In this document: positions 5,594 to 12,904 of the stretch, piece after piece
Position numbering within the stretch: position 1 is the first letter of the stretch
Layout: each line of letters opens with the position of its first letter
NCBI GenBank assembly: GCA_026770585.1
Contig: MU646681.1
Coordinates: 297,247 to 314,608 of the forward strand
Origin: Baffinella frigidus
Lineage: Eukaryota > Cryptophyceae > Cryptomonadales > Baffinellaceae
Direction: 5' to 3'
Length of the DNA: 17,362 nt
Position numbers and translations under genes: made by a program
The notes under the pieces: model-generated
What the model was told of the DNA's origin: nothing
The model's database searches: none
Seen by the model: the letters and a program-made list of their open reading frames with translations, nothing else

Positions 5594-8358
5594 ATGTCGG
5601 TGCCCAGGGGCTTCCGCGCGCCTGTGGCCGCCGTGGTGGTGCTCGGGCTCGCAGCGGTGATGTGTGTGACGCTGCTCCCGCACGACTCCGTGGGCCCTAC
5701 GGTGCTCGTAAACGTGCCAGCTGCGGGGAACCTCGGTGGGAACATGCTCCCCGCTGAGGCGTTCAGCCCGCGGGACTACAGAAACGGGAAGACGCTGGCG
5801 CCGGGGTCGCGCGAAACCCCGTCGAAGGTGGACGAGATCGAGGACAAGGTATCGGCGCAGGTCGACGAGATGGAGGCGCAGGTGGCGGCGGTGAAGAAGG
5901 TCCTCGGGACGGGCACCGTGGTCTCGATCCGTATGGGCTCTGAGGTAAAGGAACAACCCTGAGGACAGTGGGTAGTGACGGTGGGTAGTGGGGGAGCAAA
6001 GGCAAAGGGAAGATGATCCTAGGACCAGCCCTACTCCAGGAACCTAGGGCGGCGCGTGTCCTTCTCCGCTAGTAACCCATTGACTACAGTGTCACCTCGC
6101 TCATATGTTCTTACAGCAGGCTAGCGACACCACAGCCACATTGCATTCTACCCCTCCACGCCCCCCTCTTTCCGGCCAGGCAGAAGATCAACCGCGCGTG
6201 GCGGCAGCAGCAGCAGCGCGTCTGATGTCCCGGTGCCCCTGCCTCCACCGGGTTCCAAACCCCCAGGACGAAACCTGATGGCTGGCTGACAGCTGACAGC
6301 CGCTTCCTTTCACAGGGCGAGGAGGGACCGACTGGCCCTGGGGGGCCTCCGGGCCCGCAGGGCAACCATCGGGGTAAGCGCCCGCTCCTAGTGCCGACCC
6401 TCGTGACGATGCGTTGAAGCCCAGTTTTTAATGGATGTATTAACGGTCATGGAAGGAACGTTGTTCGATTCAGAACCACTAGCGGTCTCAGTCTATTTGG
6501 TGTAAAAAAATTGTTGAGTCAACTTGAGGAAGAGCTAGCAATCCCATCCCCCTGTACAGCTCCAGCCCTGTACAGTTCCAGAGGAGGGTTAATCCGGAGA
6601 AACCTATTTTTCTTTCAGAATCTGGCAACGAAAATTATCACACAATGCTGGAACATTACTAGTTACAACGAATTTTGCAGTAAGTTTCGATGCCAGATTC
6701 TGAAAGAAAAATCAGTTACCCCGGATGAGGGTTTGCGTTGGTCCACTGCGCGCGTCTTTTCGTGTAACCCCACAGCCTCGAGTGCGCAGGCCCACAGTAC
6801 GGTAGAACCGTACTGCGGACATTTCCCACCACACAGACTCGAGGGTCACTGTTTACTGTTTGGGTTTTAGCGTCTGTAAACCCTTTGGGGTTTGGCGGCT
6901 GTAAGCCCAAGGCTGAACCCTAAACCCTAAGCCCTAAAAAGCAAACCGTAGCCCAACACCGTAAAACCCAAGCCCTCAACGGGCTTGCGTCGAGTGACGC
7001 GCACTGCCTTGTGTGGCTTTAGTTTTGAGGGTTTAAGGTTTTAAGGTTTAGGACTACCCTTGTCGTCGGATCCAAGGGTGGCTAGCGAGTATGGACACGC
7101 ATCGCCCTAGGGTCCTACAGTAATTCTGGAAATAAGTCCCAGCTACTCGCACGCGTACTACGTCCGCGTGTCCCTACCTCTCACCTGCCCTTGACTCCTT
7201 AAGTGGCCAGTAGCCAATACGCTCCTACCGTAGGGCATACGTAGGACCTGAGACCCGTGGAGGGTGAACCACCCTGGAGGGGACTTGCGGCCAATCCCGA
7301 ATAACCCTGTATCGCAAAAGTTGACAGGATTTGTACCACTAAAATATGTTTTAGATTTTTTTGTACCAGATCCATTCATCACGGGGGACTCCAATCGGAG
7401 TTCATCTCAAGGGGTGTGACTTAAGAATGCTGGACACACCATATTGTTGCCTCCAGGGTGGAAATGACTCCCTGGCCACTTAATGGATACAGAAGAGTAG
7501 TGCTTCTCCAACGAGCATATGACCACCCTAGAGGCGGTGCGTGACCTTATTTTGAAGTCACCCATGTAGCACCCTCGGGGCGGTGCGTGTCATGATTTTG
7601 AAGTAAACGATGTAGTCGGATAACGCAACAAACTGCCAAAATGTTGAGTGTCGGCGCGCGTACCGTCATGTCTTGAAACTATTCCCCAAACCATCAACCC
7701 TGAACCTTTAACCCTAAACCTTGAACCCTAAAACCACGCCCCCAACCCCAAAACCCAAACCCCTGAACCTTCAACCCGAACCCCAAACCCCCAACCCCCA
7801 AACCCCCAACCCCCAATCCCAAACCCCAACCTTCAAACCCCTCCTTCAACTAACGCATCACGCGGCGTTAAACCATAAACCATAAACCATTAACCATAAA
7901 CCATTAACCATAAACCATAAACCATAAACCATAAACCATTAACCCCCTTCGACCCTAAACCCTTAACCCTAAATCCTAAACCCTAAACCCTAAACCCTAA
8001 ACCATAAACCCTGAACCCTGAACCCTGAACCCCAACCCCCAAATCCTCAACCCTAAAACCTACACCCGTGCAGGCACGCAGGGCCCCCCGGGCAACCAGG
8101 GCAACCCGGGCCCTCCGGGGTACCAGGTACTCCCGAAATCCGAAACCCGAAACCTTAAACCTTAAACCCTAAACCCTAAACTTTGCACCCCCAACCCTAA
8201 ATCCGAAACCTTAAAATAAAACCCAAACTCTAAACCCCAAACCCCAAACCTCAAACCCCAAACCCCAAACCCCAAACCCCAAATCCTAACCCCTGAACCC
8301 AAACCCCCAGGGGGTGATGGGCAACCGCGGCCCGGAGGGACCGAAGGGCGCACGATAA
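5594..8358 (+). CDS. Membrane-anchored collagen-like protein (four exons)
   Basis: Proposed exons: 5594-5944, 6316-6373, 8074-8126, 8311-8358 (TAA), giving about 169 residues. Exon 1 has a short basic N-terminus, a hydrophobic anchor at about residues 11-28 (VAAVVVLGLAAVMCVTLL), a Pro/Gly-rich stretch, and a likely coiled coil at about 78-105 with hydrophobics every 3-4 residues (V79, I82, V86, V90, M93, V97, V100, L104). Exons 2-4 encode Gly-X-Y triplets: GEEGPTGPGGPPGPQGNH, then GPPGNQGNPGPPGYQ, then GVMGNRGPEGPKGAR-stop. Splice sites are GAG/GTAAAG, CACAG/GG, GG/GTAAGC, GCAG/GC, CAG/GTACTC and CAG/GG. The join of exons 2 and 3 keeps frame but inserts one Arg between triplets (GNHRGTQG). 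The layout of anchor, coiled coil and collagen stem resembles a type II membrane collagen, with trimerisation expected through the coil. Additional small exons in the 1.7 kb intron 2 cannot be excluded. The start is supported by the partial copy at 3554. Confidence 0.65.
6022..6080. repeat. Fragment of CCTAGGGCGG MITE family (intron 1)
   Basis: CCTAGG..., then GGAACCTAGGGCGGCGCGTG and TCCTTCTCCGCTAGTAACCC, match the right half of the element at 16204-16325. It lies inside intron 1 of the collagen-like gene. Confidence 0.55.
7075..7180. repeat. Fragment of CCTAGGGCGG MITE family (intron 2)
   Basis: GCGAGTATGGACACGCATCG, followed by CCCTAGGGTCCTACAGTA, matches the left half of the element at 16204-16325. 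The complement of an ACTCGC...GGACACGC end follows around 7145-7175. Confidence 0.5.
7522..7615 (+). repeat. Tandem duplication of a MITE right end
   Basis: Two adjacent units of 48 and 46 bp share the form CACCCTnGnGGCGGTGCGTG ... TTTTGAAGT ... GATGTAG/CATGTAG. Both resemble the right half of the 16204-16325 element (CCCTAGGGCGGTGCGTGTCC ... CTGTAG). Confidence 0.7.
7686..8060 (-). repeat. Degenerate telomere-like array in intron 2
   Basis: About 370 bp of CCCTAAA, CCCCAAA, ACCATAA and CCCTGAA heptamer variants run up to the acceptor of exon 3. The C-rich strand is on plus, opposite to the 4261-4870 array. Confidence 0.85.
8135..8305 (-). repeat. Degenerate telomere-like array filling intron 3
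   Basis: Almost the entire 184 bp intron 3 (8127-8310) consists of CCCTAAA, CCCCAAA and CCTTAAA variants, ending AACCCCCAG at the acceptor of exon 4. The repeat supplies the pyrimidine-rich run before the AG. Confidence 0.85.
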
Positions 8359-8500
8359 GCTTTTTGTTGCTCTGGGGAAAGAGTTTGTGGGGAGGGTGCG
8401 AGGGGGGGGGTGTACACTCCAGGAGTAAAACCATCCGTGTATCAAACCAGAGCGCCATGGCGCCCCATCTGGCACGCGTGTACTGTGCATGTTCAGGGGA

Positions 8501-8607
8501 ACCTCGCTCATAAGAAAGCGCCTCCAGCTAGGACCCTACAGTACGCCTATGCCTAGGGTCCTGTGGTGGTCCTGGGGGGGGGGGGGGCGGGTTATAACGA
8601 GCGAGGT
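8501..8607. mobile_element. MITE with ACCTCGCTC ends, copy 1
   Basis: It begins ACCTCGCTCATAAGAAA and ends GTTATAACGAGCGAGGT, an imperfect inverted repeat with a perfect 9 bp end. The interior has CTAGGACCCTACAGTA and CTAGGGTCCTGTGG blocks and a 15-base G run. It is about the same length as copy 2. Confidence 0.7.
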
Positions 8608-8628
8608 ACTCTAGGAGCGTACGGGGGT

Positions 8629-8737
8629 ACCTCGCTCATAAGAAACTGCAACCCCCCTAGGGCCGCTACAGGGCTCTAGGCATACATGTGGGCCTACTGT
8701 AGGGTCATAGAGGGGGACGGTTTCTTATGAGCGAGGT
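8629..8737. mobile_element. MITE with ACCTCGCTC ends, copy 2
   Basis: ACCTCGCTCATAAGAAAC at the left is matched by TTTCTTATGAGCGAGGT at the right, a 17 bp perfect terminal inverted repeat, in 109 bp. The interior again has CTAGGG and CTACAG blocks. It lies 21 bp after copy 1 in the same orientation. Confidence 0.8.
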
Positions 8738-8943
8738 GCCCCTGTAGAGTGCTGCATGGTTGGACTGGTTGTTGAGCACTCCCCATTCGGAGCGTCCTCT
8801 CTGCTTCAACCTCCTGCGTCCTGGCAGATTTGTTCCTGTGTTTACTCAGCGGTACTTACTCGGACCGAGCCTGGCTGTTGCCGCCGAAAAAGCATCGGTC
8901 AGTGCCTCGCACAGCCCATGCACCGATCGTGCCCTCTGGTCAC
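8738..8943. other. No gene seen
   Basis: Open plus-strand frames run through here into the LTR but have no homologue-like features. The block CATTCGGAGCGTCCTC is similar to CCTCGGAGCGTCCCC at the right end of the window. Confidence 0.4.
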
Positions 8944-8948
8944 GTTTG

Positions 8949-9079
8949 TGTGAGTACCGGGTCCTGGACGGGCCCGCCTCGGGTAAAAGGGCTCCAAGGG
9001 AGAGCGCCTATAAGTAGTTGTAAGGAATCCTGTCAGTGAATCATCAGAGACCGGAGAGCTCGCGCGGCATGCCTTCACA
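8949..9079 (+). repeat. 5' LTR
   Basis: 131 bp, TGTGAG...TTCACA. It contains the motif GGGCCCGCCTCGGG and a TATA-like CTATAAGTAG (about 9007-9016), a likely U3/R promoter. Confidence 0.85.
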
Positions 9080-9150
9080 GGTTATGGCCCTGTGCTCGCT
9101 CCCGCTCTGCGTGCTTCGCTAGCATCACCGGCCGCGAGGGCCGCGGCAAC

Positions 9151-9707
9151 ATGTCGCCAGCGCCACCGCTGCGCGGCCACATCAACATCAACCAAGAAAT
9201 CCGTAAGTTCCAGCGAGCGCAGATGGGCGACCAGCTCAGCGCTCCGACGCCCGCCAGCGGCGGCATGGGAGCTGTCCCGGGCGGCACGTTCCTCCTCAAC
9301 GGCGCGGCGATCTCCTGGAAGAGCAAGAAGCAGCCATACATGAGCCCGGCTGCCAACATCGACAAGAAATGCGAGACGGCCCACGGCGCCGCAGTGAAGA
9401 CGGCCCACCGCGCCGCAGTGAAGACGGCCCACGGCGCCGCAGTCAAGACGGCCGCCGGCGCCACATAAGACGACTCCCTCCAGGAGGGATCGATCGACAT
9501 CAAGAATTTCACGAACATCAACAACATGATCAAGACGGCCGCCGGCGCCGCACCAGGCCTCACCGCGGGCTAAGTACACCAACATCGGCCACGCTTCGCA
9601 GCGAAGCGTCGGCATCATCGGCAACACATCGACTTCGTTCGGCCTGCTCCGGCGCGACGACCACCAATCCAGCCTCAAGCATCGGCATCAACAAGATCTA
9701 CATGTAG
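9151..9707 (+). pseudogene. Decayed element ORF with RNase H-like motif
   Basis: The frame from 9151 begins MSPAPPLRGHININQEIRKF and includes GGTFLLNGAAISWKSKKQP, which matches the ISWKSKKQP core of Ty1/Copia RNase H. It then passes into a three-fold AHGAAVKT repeat (about 9377-9465). It is stopped by TAA at 9466-9468, yet the same frame stays open afterwards (DDSLQEGSIDIKNF... to a TAA at about 9571). The following bases read on in other frames, ending SSIGINKIYM-stop at about 9704-9706. The catalytic acidic residues and the STAEAEY-like block expected of a Copia RNase H are missing. The whole looks like a chimeric, broken remnant of a polyprotein, or a captured host gene with a chance motif. 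Confidence 0.45.
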
Positions 9708-9820
9708 ATTTCCTCAGTAAGAGGGTTAAGCACGGCACCGTAGACTAATGAGAGTCTAGAGCGTGTTCGCGTGCGAGACCAAGAGGGAGCCTAGAATTTT
9801 GAATCTTGCTCGCATGCCAG

Positions 9821-9932
9821 AGCAAGGGGGTGCGCACCTAACTTGGAATAGCAAGGGGGTGCGCCACTTGCCAAAGCAAGGGGGTGCGGACTACATGGCC
9901 CGCTCGCGCAAGGTTGCGCGATCGAGGGGGTG
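9821..9932 (+). repeat. Repeated polypurine-like motif before the 3' LTR
   Basis: AGCAAGGGGGTGCG occurs at 9821-9834, 9850-9863 and 9875-9888. A fourth, altered form, ATCGAGGGGGTG, directly abuts the 3' LTR. The last is the expected polypurine tract for plus-strand priming; the others look like copies of it. Confidence 0.65.
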
Positions 9933-10063
9933 TGTGAGTACCGGGTCCTGGACGGGCCCGCCTCGGGTAAAAGGGCTCCAAGGGAGAGCGCCTATAAGTA
10001 GTTGTAAGGAATCCTGTCAGTGAATCATCAGAGACCGGAGAGCTCGCGCGGCATGCCTTCACA
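9933..10063 (+). repeat. 3' LTR
   Basis: Identical to 8949-9079 over 131 bp. It is followed by the target duplication GTTTG. An AATAAA-type signal (TTTCAATAAAG) lies about 30 bp outside the element, near 10096. Confidence 0.85.
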
Positions 10064-10068
10064 GTTTG

Positions 10069-10135
10069 ACGCTGTCGTGTTTTCATGCTCGTTTCAATAA
10101 AGTGGCTTTCTCTCTCTCTCTCTCCCTCCCTCCCT

Positions 10136-10174
<39 letters not shown>

Positions 10175-10324
10175 TCTCGCAGTAGTAGTCGTAGTAGTAG
10201 TAGTAGAAGTACCAGGGCCAACGATGCTCATGCTGTAGAGAGTCCGGATCAGAACTGTACGGCCCACACCTCGACTGAACCCTTTTATCCTCCTAAATCG
10301 TGCCCACGTAGATGGCCCCGACCA
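10069..10324. other. Microsatellites, no gene
   Basis: A CT/CCTC tract at about 10108-10178 and an AGT tract at about 10181-10206 separate the LTR element from the 3' end of the minus-strand WD40 copy. The last 60 bp resemble the sequence after the plus copy's stop (CACG...GATTTAGGA blocks), so the duplication includes 3' flank. Confidence 0.7.
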
Positions 10325-11196
10325 TCACACGCGGTCCAGGATCATCCGAACCACCCCCGTTTCAAGCTCAAGCGCCTGCGACCCCGCCCCGAGCCGCGGG
10401 TGGTGCCCCTTCGCGAACGCCTCGCCTCGCTGCGTGTCCCGCACCCAATCACGCACCCACACCACTGAAAAGACTCTTGTCCCCGCCTGGATGGTGCGGA
10501 GGAGAGCTTCGGTCGACGAGTCCCACACCTTGCAGGTTCCGTCACTGCAGCCCGAGGCGAGCTTGCTCCCGTCAAGCGAGAAAGAGACCGAGAAAATGAT
10601 GCCCTCGTGTCCAACCATCCTCACCTGCAATGCTCCCGACTCCGCATTGACCAAGTGCACGTCTCGTGCGGAGGCACCGGCAGTTGCGATCGTGCGTCCG
10701 TCCGGGGAAAACACCGCAAACCGAAGCCCCTCGAAGCGCCTGATCATCTCGCTGCTGTCGACGTTCCACAAGCGAATCTCGCCGCCCCCGCTCGAGAGCC
10801 TGCCACTCTCGGTGGGGGAGAACTCGACAGTGAGAACGAAGTATTTGTGGGAAGGAGGGATCGTGCGGAGCAGCGCCCCCGTCGGCACGTCCCAGACGTA
10901 AATGTGATCATCGCCATTCCCACTCGCCAGCCACGCCCCATCTCGTGACCAAGAGAGCGAGCAAATGACCCCCGCGTCGCCCTGCATGCGTTGTTCCGCC
11001 TCCCCTGTGCGAACGTCCCACAGGATCACCGCGCCGTCCAAACCTCCGGAGGCCAGCCTTTGTCCGCACGGCGAGAACGCCACCGTGTGCAACCCCGCAG
11101 TGTGCGCCACTACCTTGCATCCCTCCAGTAGTTGGTTCCCCTCCCCGCAGATGCAGGCTCCAGTTCCGTCGTGCGTGGCTCCTACCCTGTGCACCG

Positions 11197-11287
11197 TAAC
11201 GACCGGTGCCTTATCCATTAGGCTACCGACGTACCAAAAAGAGGAGCTATCCACACCGTGGACGGCTGTGTGTATATACCACCCTCA
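11197..11287 (-). repeat. 3' LTR of TRIM-like element
   Basis: 91 bp, TGAGGGTGGTA...GTCGTTA on the minus strand. It supplies two in-frame ATG codons for the downstream WD40 frame. Confidence 0.8.
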
Positions 11288-11590
11288 CCCTCCCCAGTTG
11301 TTCCTGAACAACTGATGAGGTAATATATACACGAACCTTTTTGGAAAAGTCCAGAACCGCCAGATACTGGCCTGAAATCGCGTCTACGGAAAATCCTCCG
11401 CGATGTCCCTCTCCGGAAAATCATTCGTATTTCTGAGGGTTATGAGGGTTCTTCCTTTTCGAGATCACCATTTGATCGAGAACCAACCTATTTGGCCTTT
11501 CGATCCACCAAGTCTTTTCCATCCAGAGATAGTGGATCCCCCTTTTTGACCCTTTTCTGTCCCCTCTCTTTTGGCTTTTTGAGAGATCGA

Positions 11591-11660
11591 ATGCACGCAG
11601 CAAGACTCGAACCCAGGGCTCACAACCTAACGACCGGTGCCTTATCCATTAGGCTACCGA
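11591..11660 (-). ncRNA. Degenerate tRNA-like segment across LTR junction
   Basis: On the minus strand TAGCCTAATGGATAAGGCA (A box at 11646-11656) forms a perfect D-arm. GGGTTCGAGTCT (B box at 11603-11613) makes a T-loop with a mostly wobble stem, 32 bases on. Anticodon and acceptor stems do not pair well and no CCA-compatible end exists, so it is not a functional tRNA gene. The A box lies in the LTR and the B box in the interior. It could be a Pol III promoter, a tRNA-derived SINE part, or a relic of element capture. Confidence 0.45.
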
Positions 11661-11722
11661 CGTACCAAAAAGAGGAGCTATCCACACCGTGGACGGCTGT
11701 GTATATATATGTACTACACTCA
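11628..11722 (-). repeat. 5' LTR of TRIM-like element
   Basis: 95 bp, TGAGTGTAGTACATAT...GTCGTTA on the minus strand. It directly follows the CGGTG target site in the WD40 frame. Confidence 0.8.
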
Positions 11723-11993
11723 CACCGCCCCGCTCACGGCGTCCAAGAGCACCCAGCGCCGATCATCGAGTTCCACCTGCCGCTCGGGGACATCGCAACA
11801 CGTGTACGGTGATGTGCCCCAGAGTGAGCTTGCACTGCCCACTTCTCTTCCCCGGTCGCCTCGTCCACCAGCATCACCCGCCCACCGAGAAGACCAAGAG
11901 CCAGCATCCTCCCAGCACACACGGCTCCCTCCTGTCTTGTGGGAGATGGAAGCGGGGGAAGAGGCCGCCAGGTTCTTGCACGCTGCTAAGGTT

Positions 11994-12530
11994 GGTCCTT
12001 TAGGTTTTAATTTCGCCCAACATAGCCCAACGACACGCCCTTTCGTAGAAAGGATCTAATTAGGTCCTTTAGGTTTTAATTTCGCCCAACATATGCGAAC
12101 GCCACGCCCTTCCGTACTACTAAAAAAGCCACAGGGTAAGTCTTTTTGAGACTTACCCTGTGGCTCCAAAGTAGGCGACAGGATCCTGTCGCCTACTTTG
12201 GAGCCATTTTTTTCTCAAACCAAAATTCGTCAAAAGGTAACCTACAAGCAATTTTAGTGTCGTGTCCAAGAATTTGAGACTTCCCCTTTGGCTTTGCAGT
12301 AGTAGTAGGTCAGGACTTTAGGTCCTTTAGGTTTTAATTTCGCCCAACATATGCCAACGACACGCCGTTCCGTAGGAGGGATCTGCAGAGAGAGCATTTT
12401 TGCTTTCGGATTAATATAGGTCCTTGAGGTTTTATGTCCTTTTAATTGCCCCAACATAGGTTCCGTAGGTCCTTTAGGTCCTTTAGGTTTTAATTTCGCC
12501 CAACATATGCCAACGACACAACCCCGGCAA
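11994..12530 (+). repeat. TAGGTCCTTTAGG repeat cluster, part 1
   Basis: Four good copies (starting about 11994, 12061, 12318, 12466) and one poor copy (about 12418) share GGTCCTTTAGGTTTTAATTT, then CGCCCAACATATGCCAACGA and CACGCCnTTCCGTAG. One copy continues to GGGATCTGCAGAGAGAGCAT and TTTGCTTTCGGATT. No gene is seen here. The poly-A-free, short, multi-copy form suggests a MITE or SINE-like family. Confidence 0.75.
12127..12206. repeat. Two adjacent perfect hairpins
   Basis: Hairpin 1: 17 bp perfect arms, 12127-12143 and 12149-12165 (AGCCACAGGGTAAGTCT), with a 5-base loop. Hairpin 2: a 46 bp perfect palindrome, 12161-12206, centred on GGATCC. They share the five bases 12161-12165, TGGCT. A diverged single-sided copy (TTTGAGACTTCCCCTTTGGC) lies at about 12273-12292. 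Confidence 0.9.
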
Positions 12531-12900
12531 ACCTTGCAGATGCTTTTATAAAGAGACCTAAGCCCCTACGAATTCCCTACGAAAAAGAATTAGATTAAAA
12601 CTGTTTGACTTTTTCTTTCTCTAAAAAATCCAGAAGTGTTCTCGCCCTACAGTATCCTCTTTCGTAGGGTGATACCCTCTCCCTACCAACTGATCTCCTT
12701 TTTATCAACAATTGTGTTCAGAATTTACACCCCTTTTGGAAAATCCGTCGTTTAAAAACATTTAACATGCCCCTACGGTAGGGCCAATTTTAGAGTTTTA
12801 AAGTTGTACCTGGCACGTCCATTCTGATCAAAAATGAATTCTTTTTTGTGATATTTTTTTGACCGCGACTATTCAGGATTTCCGCCTTCTTTGGACCGAA
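12531..12900. other. AT-rich intergenic DNA, no gene seen
   Basis: AT-rich sequence with CCTACGGTAGGG and CCTACAGTA-like motifs and a GTACCTGGCACGTCCATTCT block related to that at about 4129-4153. No open frame of note. Confidence 0.5.
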
Positions 12901-12904
12901 CAAG

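Larger units (their letters stand above)
8949..10063 (+). mobile_element. Small LTR-type retroelement, recent insertion
   Basis: Two identical 131 bp direct repeats (8949-9079 and 9933-10063) begin TGTGAG and end TTCACA, the canonical TG...CA LTR ends. The element is flanked by a perfect 5 bp target duplication, GTTTG (8944-8948 and 10064-10068). A polypurine tract, GAGGGGG (9924-9930), lies just before the right LTR. The 853 bp body holds only a decayed frame with a Copia RNase H-like piece, so the element cannot be autonomous. The identical LTRs imply a recent insertion. No clear tRNA primer-binding site was recognised after the left LTR (GGTTATGGCCCTG). Confidence 0.85.
11197..11722 (-). 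mobile_element. TRIM-like LTR element inside the WD40 copy
   Basis: Direct terminal repeats of 95 bp (11628-11722, 5' LTR) and 91 bp (11197-11287, 3' LTR) are identical over their inner 75 or so bases and differ in the TA-rich start. On the minus strand each LTR begins TGAG and ends GTTA. The perfect 5 bp target duplication CACCG lies at 11192-11196 and 11723-11727. The polypurine tract GGGGAGGG directly precedes the 3' LTR (11288-11295). The 340 bp interior has no coding capacity. The size and structure fit terminal-repeat retrotransposons in miniature. The paralogue shows the empty site (GGGGCGGTACACAGG). Confidence 0.85.
10325..11990 (-). pseudogene. WD40 beta-propeller gene interrupted by a retroelement
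   Basis: This is the minus-strand paralogue of the intact gene at 14123-15433. The 3' part (11195 to a TGA at 10325) is fully open. It encodes about 290 residues with WD motifs LWDVRTG, VWDVPTG, LWNVDSS and VWDSSTE and the shared C-terminus VVRMILDRV. The 5' part (about 11990-11728) matches RMLALGL-GGRVMLVDEATG and VAMSPSGR but carries a 1-base loss just before the RMLALG block and a net 16-base loss before the LLDAVSGAV stretch, both shifting frame. Between the parts sits a 526 bp element with a 5 bp target duplication. The full protein is therefore lost. A shorter product starting at an ATG inside the element's LTR is possible. Most differences from the paralogue keep propeller features, so decay seems recent. 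Confidence 0.8.

Noticed and set aside
8082-8126. Alternative 45 bp exon 3 starting at the second AG
   Set aside because: It would be a classic 45 bp collagen exon, but its phase does not fit the phase 1 end of exon 2. The acceptor at 8073 keeps frame. It stays possible if another exon lies in intron 2.
9085-9102. TGGCCCTGTGCTCG as tRNA primer-binding site of the LTR element
   Set aside because: It starts with TGG but sits five bases inside and I cannot match it to a known tRNA 3' end.
9082-9678. Long minus-strand open frame of 198 residues
   Set aside because: It is antisense to the LTR element's own frame. Its repetitive GAVGRLHC stretch is the complement of the AHGAAVKT tandem repeat, and it has no start context or motif.
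11311-11336. CTGATGAG followed by CGAAC inside the TRIM-like element, suggestive of a hammerhead ribozyme as in retrozymes
   Set aside because: The base before stem I would be G at the cleavage site, stem III does not pair, stem II is only three pairs with a bulge, and the motif lies outside the LTRs.
11591-11660. Possible functional tRNA gene on the minus strand
   Set aside because: D-arm and B box are good, but acceptor and anticodon stems do not pair and half of the sequence recurs in the other LTR without the B box.
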